Notes: generated by a model from the sequence alone, not told the origin. Numbered from the stretch's first letter, positions 1 through 8,538 are shown. The stretch: DNA of 17,930 nucleotides from Paucihalobacter sp036825875 (GCF_036825875.1 NZ_DAISXK010000053.1:1-17930); one strand, 5' to 3'. Made by a program: numbers and translations.

Positions 1-2856
1 CTTGTTTCTTACGTCAACCCCTTTATTGGCACCGATGGCACAGGGCATACCTTTCCAGGTGCGACCTTGCCTTTTGGAATGATGCAGCTCAGCCCGGATA
101 CACGCGTGGACGGCAGTTGGGAAGGTTGCAGCGGTTACCATTACAGCGATGACTATATTTATGGATTCTCTCATACACACCTCAGCGGAACCGGCGTTTC
201 AGATTATGGCGATGTGCTTATAATGCCGACAAATGAAATTAATTTTAACAACGGTTTTAATGGAAAAAAAGGTTATCGCGCACACTTTTCTCACGAAAAC
301 GAATTGGCAGAAGCTGGATATTATAAGGTTTTACTTGATTCAACTAATATTGAAGTTGAACTCACTGTTTCTTACCGAAGCGGCATTCATAAATATCAGT
401 TCCCGTCTAAAGATCAGCAATTCATTATTCTTGATTTAGAACATCGCGATGAATTACTTGATTATAAAATAAATAGGTTAAACGACTCAACAATTTCAGG
501 GTATCGCTATTCAAAAGCTTGGGCTGAAGACCAACGTTTGTATTATTACATCACTTTTTCAAAACCTATTAAAAACTTGACCTACGCGATCGAAAATGCC
601 AATTCTTCTAAAAACTATAAGTTTGAAAGCAAACAAGCTGCCTTAGAATTTGAAAATCCAGATAACGAACCTATTTATGTTAAAATAGGAATTAGTCCAG
701 TGGATGAAAACGGCGCTAAAAACAATTTGGAGACAGAAATTGGCAAAAAATCATTTGCAGCAGTAAAAAAAGAAGCCCAAGACATTTGGGAGAGGCAGCT
801 TGAAAAAATTATAATTGAAACTTCAAATTACGATCAAAAAGTTGTGTTTTATACCGCCATGTATCACGCTATGATAGCTCCAAATTTATACCAAGATGTT
901 GACGGACGCTATCGCGGTATGGATTTAGAAGTCCATCAAAACACCGATTTTAATTATTACACCGTATTTTCTCTTTGGGATACGTATCGTGCTGCACATC
1001 CATTATTTACTATTATTGAAACCGAACGAACTAATGATTTTATAAAAACCTTTCTAGCAAAATATGACGAAGGCAGAATTATGCCAATTTGGGATTTATC
1101 GGGTAATTACACGGGTTGCATGATTGGTTATCATGCGGTGCCAGTGATAGCTGATGCTTACCTAAAAGGCATAAAAGATTACGACTTTGAAAAAGCTTTT
1201 GAAGCCATGAAACATTCTGCTTTACAAGATAAATTAGGATTAGAATCGTTTAAAACTCTTGGATTTATTCCTGTTGAAAACGAAAGTGAATCCGTTTCAA
1301 AAACACTAGAATATGCCTACGATGATTGGACTATTGCTCAAATGGCGAAAGAATTAGGCAATGAAGAAGATTATACAATTTTTACCGAACGCGCTCAATA
1401 CTACAAAAATGTTTTTGATCCCGAAACCCATTTTATGCGTGGACGTTTCAGAAATACTTGGTTTACCCCGTTTGATCCTTACGAAGTTAATTTCAATTAC
1501 ACCGAAGCAAATGCTTGGCAGTACAGCCTATACGCGCCTCAGGATTTTTCAGGGTTAATGGATTTAATGGGAAGCAAAGAAGCACTCGAAAATTATTTGG
1601 ATAAATTATTTGTTGCTGAAAGTGAAACTTCAGGTAGACATCAAGTTGATATTACTGGTTTGATTGGGCAATATGCCCATGGTAACGAACCCAGTCATCA
1701 TATGGCTTACGTCTACAATTTTGTCAATAAACCCTATAAAACTCAAGAAAAAATAAGACAAATTTTAACCGAACAATATCAAAATAACCCTGATGGTATT
1801 TCTGGAAATGAAGATTGCGGACAAATGAGTGCTTGGTACATTTTCAGCTCTTTAGGTTTTTATCCTGTTACGCCTGGAAGTAATCAATATATTATTGGTA
1901 CGCCTTTGTTTAAAAAGGCTAGTATTAATTTAGAAAATGGAAAAACCTTCATTATTAAAGCCAACAATCTGTCTTTAGAAAACCTCTACATTGAAAGTGT
2001 GAAGCTTAATGGGCAGCAGCATCCTTACTCCTATTTAAACCATTCAGATATTGTAAAAGGTGGTACTTTAGAATTTTTCATGACTAATAAACCAAGCAAT
2101 TGGGCTACCGAAGACCAATATGTACCTACTACCGCCATCAATGACCACCTTATTGTTCCGGTGCCATTTATTGCTGAAGGAAATGTGGCTTTTAAAAATG
2201 AAACGCAAATACTATTAAAAAATGCCGATAAGGAAGCTAAAATATTTTACGCGATAGATGATTCAGAATTTCAACCTTATGAACAACCATTCATTATTTC
2301 AGAACCCGCCATTTTAAAAATTTATGCAGAAAAGAATCAAAAGCAAAGCGCTGTAATTACAACCCAATTCTATAAAATAGACCCGAAAATATCCATTGTT
2401 TTAAACACCAACTATGCCAATCAATACAACGGAGGCGGCGATAATGCACTTATAGATGGCATTTTAGGAGCCTTAGATTTTAGAACAGGTACTTGGCAAG
2501 GCTATCAAGACACTCATCTTGACGCTATACTAGATTTGGGTGAATTAAGAGCAGTTTCAAACATTTCGGTGAATTTTCTTCAAGACCAAAGAAGTTGGAT
2601 TTTTTATCCTTCGGAAGTTAGCTTTTATGGATCAAATAACGGAGACGAATTTGTGCTCATTGAGCAACACAATTTTCAAAATCCTAAACCCACAGAACCC
2701 ACTGAAATCAAAACGGTTTCTACTGAAGTTTCAGGAAGACATTATAGATTTATAAAGGTTGTCGCCAAAAATATAGGAGATTTACCAACTTGGCATTTAG
2801 GCGCATCTTTTAAAGGAAAAGCTTGGCTGTTTGTTGATGAAATTTCAGTTAATTAA
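1..2856 (+). CDS. GH92 family exo-alpha-mannosidase, 5'-truncated, with C-terminal accessory domains
   Basis: Removes mannose from alpha-mannosides such as N-glycans, probably in the periplasm or at the cell surface. The reading frame is open from base 1 and already reads YVNPFIGTDGTGHTFPGAT, a signature near the N-terminus of GH92 catalytic domains. The true start and any signal peptide therefore lie before the window, and the Met at base 67 is internal. Counting from base 1, 951 residues are visible. The catalytic part (to about residue 710) has the GNEPSHHMAY motif, whose Glu (563 here) matches the catalytic acid of characterised GH92 enzymes as I recall them, and GNEDCGQMSAWYIF (603-616). 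After it come a chitobiase-C-terminal-like beta domain (about 720-796) and an F5/8 type C (discoidin-like) domain (about 798-951). The extra domains make it longer than a bare GH92. It heads an operon with the sugar permease 9 bases downstream. The exact linkage specificity cannot be read from the sequence. Confidence 0.93.
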   Translation, partial: LVSYVNPFIGTDGTGHTFPGATLPFGMMQLSPDTRVDGSWEGCSGYHYSDDYIYGFSHTHLSGTGVSDYGDVLIMPTNEINFNNGFNGKKGYRAHFSHENELAEAGYYKVLLDSTNIEVELTVSYRSGIHKYQFPSKDQQFIILDLEHRDELLDYKINRLNDSTISGYRYSKAWAEDQRLYYYITFSKPIKNLTYAIENANSSKNYKFESKQAALEFENPDNEPIYVKIGISPVDENGAKNNLETEIGKKSFAAVKKEAQDIWERQLEKIIIETSNYDQKVVFYTAMYHAMIAPNLYQDVDGRYRGMDLEVHQNTDFNYYTVFSLWDTYRAAHPLFTIIETERTNDFIKTFLAKYDEGRIMPIWDLSGNYTGCMIGYHAVPVIADAYLKGIKDYDFEKAFEAMKHSALQDKLGLESFKTLGFIPVENESESVSKTLEYAYDDWTIAQMAKELGNEEDYTIFTERAQYYKNVFDPETHFMRGRFRNTWFTPFDPYEVNFNYTEANAWQYSLYAPQDFSGLMDLMGSKEALENYLDKLFVAESETSGRHQVDITGLIGQYAHGNEPSHHMAYVYNFVNKPYKTQEKIRQILTEQYQNNPDGISGNEDCGQMSAWYIFSSLGFYPVTPGSNQYIIGTPLFKKASINLENGKTFIIKANNLSLENLYIESVKLNGQQHPYSYLNHSDIVKGGTLEFFMTNKPSNWATEDQYVPTTAINDHLIVPVPFIAEGNVAFKNETQILLKNADKEAKIFYAIDDSEFQPYEQPFIISEPAILKIYAEKNQKQSAVITTQFYKIDPKISIVLNTNYANQYNGGGDNALIDGILGALDFRTGTWQGYQDTHLDAILDLGELRAVSNISVNFLQDQRSWIFYPSEVSFYGSNNGDEFVLIEQHNFQNPKPTEPTEIKTVSTEVSGRHYRFIKVVAKNIGDLPTWHLGASFKGKAWLFVDEISVN

Positions 2857-2865
2857 AAAGACGCT

Positions 2866-4173
2866 ATGAGCAAAACAAAAACCTATCGTTCCTCATTTAT
2901 ACTCTTAACGACCTTATTTTTTCTTTGGGGATTTATTACGGTATTGGTCGATTCTTTAATACCAAGACTTCGCGAACTATTTACACTCACCTATTTTCAA
3001 GCAGGATTGGTACAATTTGCGTTTTTCGGAGCTTATTTTGTGTTGTCTATACCTGCTAGTTATGTTTTATCCAAAATAGGTTACAAATACGGTATTGTTC
3101 TAGGATTAATGACGATGGCATTAGGATGTGCTTTGTTTTATCCAGCAGCATCATTTAGGGAATTTGGACTGTTTTTAGCTGCTTATTTTACACTTGCTGC
3201 CGGTATGACTATTTTACAAGTTGCAGCAAATCCTTTTGTTGCAGTTTTAGGTAGCGAAGATGGTGCTTCTAGTCGTTTAAATTTATCTCAAGCATTCAAT
3301 TCTTTAGGTACAGCCATAGCACCAGCCGTCGGCGCACTCTTTATCTTAAGTGATAAAATAAAAACGCGCGAAGAAATAGAAATACTTTCACCAGCAATAA
3401 AAGAGACCTATCTCTTAAACGAAGCCTCTGCAGTACAAAAACCCTTTCTCTGGCTAGCCATATTTATAGTTTTCATGGCTGTAACTTTTGTATTTATAAA
3501 ACTTCCTACGCTTATCAATCAAAAATCAATTGGTACTTACTTCGATGCTTTAAAACACAAAAATTTGTTGCTAGGCGTGCTTGGTATATTTTTTTATGTT
3601 GGTGCCGAGGTAGCTATTGGCAGCTATTTGGTAAACTATTTTTTAGAAAGTGATATGGCGAGTTTAATCAAGGAAAATAACTTTATGAGCCACATTGCAT
3701 CGTTATTCCTAAATTCTGGTTTAGCAGAAACCGAAAATAAGGCTCTAGTTGGGGTGTTTGTAACCTTTTATTGGTCTGGCGCCATGATTGGTCGTTTTAT
3801 AGGTTCGTATTTAACACGAATATTTAATCCTGCAAAAGTACTGGCTGTTTTTGCTTGCTTTGCAATTTTGCTTATTATAACGTCAATTATCACTAGTGGA
3901 TTGTGGTCTATGTGGAGTATTTTAGCGGTAGGCTTATTTAATTCTATCATGTTTCCAACTATATTCACACTTGCCTTATCGGGCTTAGGAGCATTAAAGC
4001 CAAAAGCCTCTGGATTGTTGTGTACTGCTATTGTTGGTGGAGCATTAATTCCGCCTACATTTGGATACCTAATTGACTATTCTGGTTTTAAATATGCCTT
4101 CATTTTAATCATTTTATGCTATACGTTTATTTTAGCCTACGGTCTCTTAAATCGTTCTAAAAAACTTTTATAA
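2866..4173 (+). CDS. FucP/NagP-type MFS sugar:H+ symporter
   Basis: Predicted inner-membrane permease that imports a monosaccharide. The 435-residue length and about twelve hydrophobic segments fit the major facilitator superfamily. The N-terminal segment FFLWGFITVLVDSLIPRL and the AANPF motif at residues 120-124 are hallmarks of the fucose/glucose/N-acetylglucosamine permease (FucP, GluP, NagP) subfamily. The substrate is not readable from sequence. Lying 9 bases after a GH92 alpha-mannosidase, mannose is the natural guess, with GlcNAc or fucose as alternatives. It has no promoter of its own that I can see and is very probably co-transcribed with the mannosidase gene. Confidence 0.9.
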   Translation: MSKTKTYRSSFILLTTLFFLWGFITVLVDSLIPRLRELFTLTYFQAGLVQFAFFGAYFVLSIPASYVLSKIGYKYGIVLGLMTMALGCALFYPAASFREFGLFLAAYFTLAAGMTILQVAANPFVAVLGSEDGASSRLNLSQAFNSLGTAIAPAVGALFILSDKIKTREEIEILSPAIKETYLLNEASAVQKPFLWLAIFIVFMAVTFVFIKLPTLINQKSIGTYFDALKHKNLLLGVLGIFFYVGAEVAIGSYLVNYFLESDMASLIKENNFMSHIASLFLNSGLAETENKALVGVFVTFYWSGAMIGRFIGSYLTRIFNPAKVLAVFACFAILLIITSIITSGLWSMWSILAVGLFNSIMFPTIFTLALSGLGALKPKASGLLCTAIVGGALIPPTFGYLIDYSGFKYAFILIILCYTFILAYGLLNRSKKLL

Positions 4174-4218
4174 CACCCTTAAAAGTATTATTTTGAACCA
4201 AATAAAAAACATAAAGAC

Positions 4219-5295
4219 ATGAATCCAATATTTAAAAGGATTAAAAACATTCAAACAGAAGGTTGTGTAACCATAGTTGTAAGCACGCATCGCAGCCATC
4301 CAGAAAACGAAGGAGATGCACTCAGGTTGAAAAATTTAGTCAAAAATGCCGAAGAACGTTTATACGATAGTTTCGAAAAACGTTTTGTATGGCCAATTAT
4401 GGAACATCTAGAAGCTTTAGTTGAAAAAATAGATCACCGGAAAAATTTAGAAAGTCTTTTAATTTTTGCCAATAAAGATATGGCCGAATATACAAGACTT
4501 GCCATAAATGTTACCGATAGAGTTATCATTGACGATACATTTGCTACAAGAGACTTGGTTAGAGCAGAACATGAACAAGAAGCATATTATACCCTTGTGT
4601 TGAGTAAAAATGAAGCACGTTTAATTGAAGCCATGAACGACAACGCCATTGCTGAAGTTAAGGGAAACTTTCCGTATGAAAACCAAACTTTATACAATAC
4701 TGATAAATTACAACGAACCTTGGCCGGTTCCGATGAAAATTTAATAAAAGAGTTTTTTAACAGGATTGATAAAGAGGTTCAAACAGTTTTAAAAGCGCAT
4801 TCATTACCAGTGATTATTATAGCGGACGAACGTAATTTAACCCACTTTATGGAAATTGCAGACCGAAAAGAATTTTATCTTGGAGGCATAACCAAACTTA
4901 GAGGTGTTGAAGGCGCAAAAATTCATCACATTATTGATCAAGCGTGGCCCGAAGTTCATAAATTAAATCGTGAACGTAATGCCAAAAGAATGGAAGAATT
5001 AGGAAAAGCCGTTGGTTCAGGCAAGTTTTTAAGTGACCTAAACGAAATTTGGAACGCTATTTTACAAGGTAAGGCTCAAACTTTATTTATTAAGAAAGGA
5101 TACTTTCAACCCGGCATTATTGAAGGCAACAAAGTTGTGCCAGTTGAGACATTGGAAAAAGAACAACCCAATGCGTGCGATGATATAATTGATGAAATGA
5201 TTGAACAAAATCTAGCATTTGGCGGTGACACCGTTTTTATTGAAGGAAACGCCCTTGAAAAATTTCAAAATATTGCACTCATTACCAGATATTAA
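4219..5295 (+). CDS. baeRF-type (bacterial archaeo-eukaryotic release factor-like) protein
   Basis: A 358-residue protein with no signal peptide or membrane segment, so probably cytoplasmic. The VSTHR motif (21-25), followed by a DALRLKNL..AEERL helix (33-48), matches the start of bacterial homologues of the eRF1/Pelota release-factor fold (baeRF, probably family 3 or 7). The second half (FEGN- and GGD-type turns, strands such as LPVIIIADE) fits the eRF1 domain 2/3-like part. I see no GGQ peptide-release loop. These proteins have been predicted from comparative genomics to act at ribosomes, but I know of no established role. It starts 45 bases after the permease gene and is followed by a strong terminator, so it may be the last gene of the mannosidase operon. 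A stand-alone promoter is not obvious: TTATTTTG near 4188 is an imperfect -7 box. Confidence 0.72.
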   Translation: MNPIFKRIKNIQTEGCVTIVVSTHRSHPENEGDALRLKNLVKNAEERLYDSFEKRFVWPIMEHLEALVEKIDHRKNLESLLIFANKDMAEYTRLAINVTDRVIIDDTFATRDLVRAEHEQEAYYTLVLSKNEARLIEAMNDNAIAEVKGNFPYENQTLYNTDKLQRTLAGSDENLIKEFFNRIDKEVQTVLKAHSLPVIIIADERNLTHFMEIADRKEFYLGGITKLRGVEGAKIHHIIDQAWPEVHKLNRERNAKRMEELGKAVGSGKFLSDLNEIWNAILQGKAQTLFIKKGYFQPGIIEGNKVVPVETLEKEQPNACDDIIDEMIEQNLAFGGDTVFIEGNALEKFQNIALITRY

Positions 5296-5316
5296 TCTGA
5301 TGATTTCAAGATTTAT

Positions 5317-5358
5317 AAAATGGAATTAAAACAAGTTTAATGTTTTAGTTCCATTTTT
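5317..5358 (+). terminator. Rho-independent terminator after the baeRF gene
   Basis: An inverted repeat with 16-base arms (5317-5332 and 5342-5357) pairs throughout except for one G-U position, around a 9-base loop. Its 3' arm runs into a stretch of five T (5354-5358). It starts 21 bases after the baeRF stop codon and 90 bases before the glycosylasparaginase start, so it marks the end of the mannosidase-permease-baeRF transcript and separates it from the next gene. Confidence 0.78.
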
Positions 5359-5447
5359 AATTTAAAAAATTAATTTAGACGTCAGTCTCCAACATTATAA
5401 AAAAGCCTTTAAAAAGATTTAATATTTTACCCGTAAGAAAGCTACCA

Positions 5448-6449
5448 ATGAAACGACGAAATTTTATTAAAAACGCTTCCATAACCGGAATTGGACTTAC
5501 CATTAGCACAAGCGTATTAAATTGCAAAGACCACAACCCTGAAAAAAATCATAATACCGCCATGGCTCCAATAAATACAACTCCAATAGTTGTAGCCACT
5601 TGGGATGTAAAGGAATCTACACAAAAAGCTTGGGAAGTAATTCAAAATGGCGGCACTGCTTTAGATGCTGTTGAACAAGGCTGCATGGTTGAAGAAGCTA
5701 ACGAGAAAGGACAAACAGTTGGCAAAGGTGGGTTACCCGATAGAGATGGAAACGTTACCTTAGATGCCTGCATTATGGATAAAGATGGCAATTGTGGTTC
5801 GGTTGTATATCTTCAAAATATTACACATGCGGTTTCGGTGGCAAGAAAGGTGATGGAAGAAACACCACATGTTATGTTGGCTGGTGAAGGCGCACAACAA
5901 TTCGCCATATCTCAAGGCTTTGAGCGAGAAAATTTACTGACGGATGCTTCCAAAAAAGCTTGGGAAAATTGGAAAATTAACAGTGAGTACAAACCCATTA
6001 TCAACATTGAAAATCACGATACTATAGGGATGTTGGCCATTGATAAAAACGGAGATATTTCTGGCGCATGTACCACTAGTGGACTGGCTTACAAAATGGC
6101 TGGCCGTGTAGGTGATAGTCCGATAATTGGTTCCGGATTGTTTGTAGATAATGAAATTGGTGGTTGTGTAGCCACTGGTCTGGGTGAGGAGGTAATGAAA
6201 ACCGTTGGTAGTTTTTTGGTGGTGGAGTTAATGCGACAAGGTAAAACACCACAACAAGCCTGCGAGGAAGCCATTAGCCGAATAGTTACCAAGCCCAACA
6301 GCGATTACAAAAATTTTCAAGTCGGCTATATCGCAGTTAATAAAAAAGGTGAAACTGGTAGTTACGCCATTCATCAGCATTTTAGCATGACTAAATATCA
6401 GGATGGTGTGAATGAAACTATTCAATCGGACTATATCATTAAAACCTAA
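5448..6449 (+). CDS. N4-(beta-N-acetylglucosaminyl)-L-asparaginase (glycosylasparaginase), exported
   Basis: Cleaves the GlcNAc-Asn bond that remains when an N-glycoprotein is digested, giving aspartate and an aminosugar. It is an N-terminal-nucleophile hydrolase that matures by self-cleavage into alpha and beta chains. NHDTIGM places the cleavage site and nucleophile at Thr192. GRVGDSP supplies Arg220 and Asp223 for the substrate carboxylate and amine, at the same spacing from Thr as in the Elizabethkingia (Flavobacterium) enzyme. Trp52 and GGLPDRDG also match that enzyme. The leader contains KRRNFIK (twin-arginine type), a hydrophobic stretch, then VLNC with Cys26 as a possible lipidation site followed by Lys-Asp. 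The enzyme is therefore likely exported folded and tethered to a membrane. HDTIGM distinguishes it from the isoaspartyl peptidase later in the window. Its stop is 7 bases from the end of the opposing aldehyde dehydrogenase gene. No clear promoter was found in the 90 bases after the terminator. Confidence 0.9.
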   Translation: MKRRNFIKNASITGIGLTISTSVLNCKDHNPEKNHNTAMAPINTTPIVVATWDVKESTQKAWEVIQNGGTALDAVEQGCMVEEANEKGQTVGKGGLPDRDGNVTLDACIMDKDGNCGSVVYLQNITHAVSVARKVMEETPHVMLAGEGAQQFAISQGFERENLLTDASKKAWENWKINSEYKPIINIENHDTIGMLAIDKNGDISGACTTSGLAYKMAGRVGDSPIIGSGLFVDNEIGGCVATGLGEEVMKTVGSFLVVELMRQGKTPQQACEEAISRIVTKPNSDYKNFQVGYIAVNKKGETGSYAIHQHFSMTKYQDGVNETIQSDYIIKT

Positions 6450-6456
6450 ATACCGC

Positions 6457-7860
6457 TTAAAACCACTTAACGGTTAGGGCCGCAATTTTCTCTTTTAGGC
6501 TTGTATATGGGGGAGTAACATATTCTGAAATGCCTTTAAAATGTTGTTTCATAAAGGCCCGTTCATTTGAAAATTCTTTAAAACCGTAAAACCCATGACT
6601 TTTTCCAATACCACTATTATTGCTCCCGCCAAATGGTAAGTGATGGTTGTTAAACTGAATGAGGTTGTTATTAATTACCGTAGAGCCAGCGCGTGTATTT
6701 TTGACGATATTATCTATTAAAAAGTTTCTTTTACTAAACACATACAATGCTAAAGGTTTCGGATTTGAATTAATATGAATTAAAATTTCGGATGCGTCTT
6801 TATATGTTATAATTGGTAATATAGGCCCAAATATTTCTTCCTGCATAATCTTCATTTCCATATTACAATTCGTTATTAAAGTAGGTTGAATATAGTTATC
6901 TGAAGTATTAGTATTTCCACCATAAGCAATATTGGCACCTTGACTAACAGCATCATCAATTAAATTTTTAAGTCTCTCATAATGATTTTGATTCACTATT
7001 CTTCCGTAAGAGTCGGAATCTTCTATGTTTTTAGAATAGTAACTTTCTATAGCGTCTTTGCATAAATTAGTGAAGTCTGATAGCAAATTTTCCTTAATCA
7101 TTATATAGTCTGGTGCAATACAAGTTTGTCCACAATTGACCAGTTTACCCCAAATCAAACGTTTAGCTGTTGTTGTAAGGTTAGCACTATCATCAATAAT
7201 AGCAGGAGATTTCCCGCCAAGCTCCAGCGTAACAGAACTCAAATGAGCCGATGCTGCTTTCATGACAATTTTACCAACTGCTGGTGAGCCAGTAAAAAAG
7301 ATGTGATTGAATGGTAAATTTAATAAATGCTGAGCCGTTTCCACTTCGCCTTCAACCAATGCTACTTCATTTTCATCAAACAAATCTTGCACAATAATTT
7401 TCATTAAGGCCGAAGTGTTCGGTGTCATTTCTGAAGGTTTTAATATCACCGTATTACCAGCAGCGATAGCCGAAACCAAGGGTCCAAAAGTTAAGTTTAA
7501 CGGAAAATTCCATGGCGATATAATCAAACAAACGCCTTTTGGTTCATATTTTATATAGGAGCTTGCGCCGAAAAGCGATAAAGGTGTTGGCACACTTTTA
7601 CGTTTAACCCAATGCCAAAGGTGCTTTTTAATAAACTTTATTTCACTGGTTACTGGATAAATTTCGGTGAGATCAGTTTCGGTGACTGATTTATTTAAAT
7701 CCATTTTTAACGTCTCATGAATTTGACTTCTGTATGTGTCCTGAATCGCTTTTTTGAGACTGTTCAATTTACGAATGCGTTCTTTTACCGTTGCATTGCC
7801 TACAATATATTGATGTTGCTGTTGCTCCTGAAATAACTTTAAAAACGGATTATTGAACAT
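6457..7860 (-). CDS. NAD(P)+-dependent aldehyde dehydrogenase, class-3-like
   Basis: Oxidises an aldehyde to the carboxylic acid in the cytoplasm. At 467 residues it has the length of the ALDH3 / fatty and aromatic aldehyde dehydrogenase branch, shorter than the roughly 490-500 of classes 1 and 2. All core features are present: SPWNFP with Asn118, the nucleotide-binding FFTGSPAVGK (188-197), LELGGKSP with Glu213, and GQTCIAPDY with the catalytic Cys247, plus EEIFGPILP further on. GQTCIAPDY is characteristic of the class-3 type. The gene is monocistronic, converging tail-to-tail on the glycosylasparaginase gene and diverging from a small secreted-protein gene. The natural substrate cannot be told from sequence or neighbours. 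Only a weak -7-like box (TAGCTTTA) was found upstream. Confidence 0.93.
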   Translation of the reverse strand: MFNNPFLKLFQEQQQHQYIVGNATVKERIRKLNSLKKAIQDTYRSQIHETLKMDLNKSVTETDLTEIYPVTSEIKFIKKHLWHWVKRKSVPTPLSLFGASSYIKYEPKGVCLIISPWNFPLNLTFGPLVSAIAAGNTVILKPSEMTPNTSALMKIIVQDLFDENEVALVEGEVETAQHLLNLPFNHIFFTGSPAVGKIVMKAASAHLSSVTLELGGKSPAIIDDSANLTTTAKRLIWGKLVNCGQTCIAPDYIMIKENLLSDFTNLCKDAIESYYSKNIEDSDSYGRIVNQNHYERLKNLIDDAVSQGANIAYGGNTNTSDNYIQPTLITNCNMEMKIMQEEIFGPILPIITYKDASEILIHINSNPKPLALYVFSKRNFLIDNIVKNTRAGSTVINNNLIQFNNHHLPFGGSNNSGIGKSHGFYGFKEFSNERAFMKQHFKGISEYVTPPYTSLKEKIAALTVKWF

Positions 7861-7981
7861 ATTGACGCAAATTTTTGTATAAAGCTAACGGTTTTGTGTA
7901 TTATAAAACAGATAAAGTGCTTAAAAAATATTTAAATTACTGATTATCAATTTCCCTAAATTCGCATTGAAACAAAACGTG

Positions 7982-8020
7982 CATTTCGTCGATGTTTTTC
8001 GTGTCGGTATTCATTTCATC
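7982..8020 (+). repeat. Direct repeats CATTTCGTC / CATTTCATC, possible activator site
   Basis: CATTTCGTC (7982-7990) recurs as CATTTCATC (8012-8020), 30 bases start to start, with a weaker related TTTTTCGTG (7995-8003) between them. They lie just upstream of the candidate promoter of the small secreted-protein gene, where an activator would bind. The core resembles the CATTTCAT half-site of some LytTR-type regulators, although those sites are usually about 21 bases apart. This is an inference from position and repetition only. Confidence 0.3.
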
Positions 8021-8034
8021 TAATTATAGACGCA

Positions 8035-8066
8035 TTGGTCTAAAATATTTATTTAAACCTAATTTG
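8035..8066 (+). promoter_or_regulatory. Candidate Bacteroidota promoter for the small secreted protein
   Basis: TTG (8035-8037) is followed after 22 bases by TAATTTG (8060-8066), one base shorter than the TAnnTTTG consensus -7 box. Transcription would start near 8073, giving a leader of about 35 bases. Confidence 0.35.
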
Positions 8067-8109
8067 CGTGGTTTCTTTGAAGAGTAAATAACAAACAAGT
8101 CATACAATA

Positions 8110-8379
8110 ATGAAAAAATTAGTAGTAATAGCAATTATAAGTTTCATGCCAATTTTAGTATTTGCACAAGAGACTACTACTGTTTCTTCAGTTAAAGTTG
8201 AGGTATCTAAAGAAGAGGGAACAACTTCAACCAATACTACCTCAAAAGAGAATACGCTTAATACGCAGTTAAAGGCTCAGCTTATTGAATTAAATCAAAA
8301 GAAAAGCAACGACATTATTAGTATTAATGCTTACAGAAAAAGTCTTCAAATAAAAACAAAGGAAATTAAACTTTGTTAA
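8110..8379 (+). CDS. Small secreted protein of unknown function
   Basis: I do not recognise this 89-residue protein. Residues 1-20 form a clear signal peptide: MKK, then a hydrophobic core, ending VFA before Gln21 as a likely signal peptidase I cleavage site. The mature part is about 69 residues. It starts with a Thr/Ser-rich stretch (about 22-48) of likely disordered sequence and continues with a Lys/Gln/Leu-rich, helix-prone stretch (about 50-85). It ends in a single Cys as the last residue. There is no lipobox after the leader, so it is probably periplasmic or released. The gene stands alone, divergent from the aldehyde dehydrogenase and convergent with cphA. A plausible promoter and direct repeats upstream suggest regulated expression. 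The signal peptide and start are convincing; the function is open. Confidence 0.72.
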   Translation: MKKLVVIAIISFMPILVFAQETTTVSSVKVEVSKEEGTTSTNTTSKENTLNTQLKAQLIELNQKKSNDIISINAYRKSLQIKTKEIKLC

Positions 8380-8538
8380 GAGCATTTCTCCTTATAGATT
8401 AGTAAATATATTTTCAAATTTCAGGGTTATTCCTCTTATATTTAAACTAGTTCATTTTTGCGGTACGAAAAAAAGATTGCAGCAAATAGCCCAATCATTA
8501 AGCAGGCCGAGATGTAGTATTCTCAAAATTTTCGCAGT

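Noticed and set aside
67..69. Start codon of the mannosidase at base 67
   Set aside because: The frame is open back to base 1 and the residues before this Met are conserved GH92 sequence, so the gene is cut by the window edge rather than starting here.
5448..6449. Calling the first Ntn hydrolase a plain L-asparaginase
   Set aside because: NHDTIGM, the Trp in the N-terminal strand and PDRDG match glycosylasparaginase, not the GTVGAV-type asparaginase.
7937..8014. 25-codon - strand open frame (MNTDTKNIDEMH...) upstream of the aldehyde dehydrogenase, a possible leader peptide
   Set aside because: No promoter or start-site support was found, and its codons coincide with the direct repeats that fit better as a regulatory site for the + strand gene. 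Not excluded.
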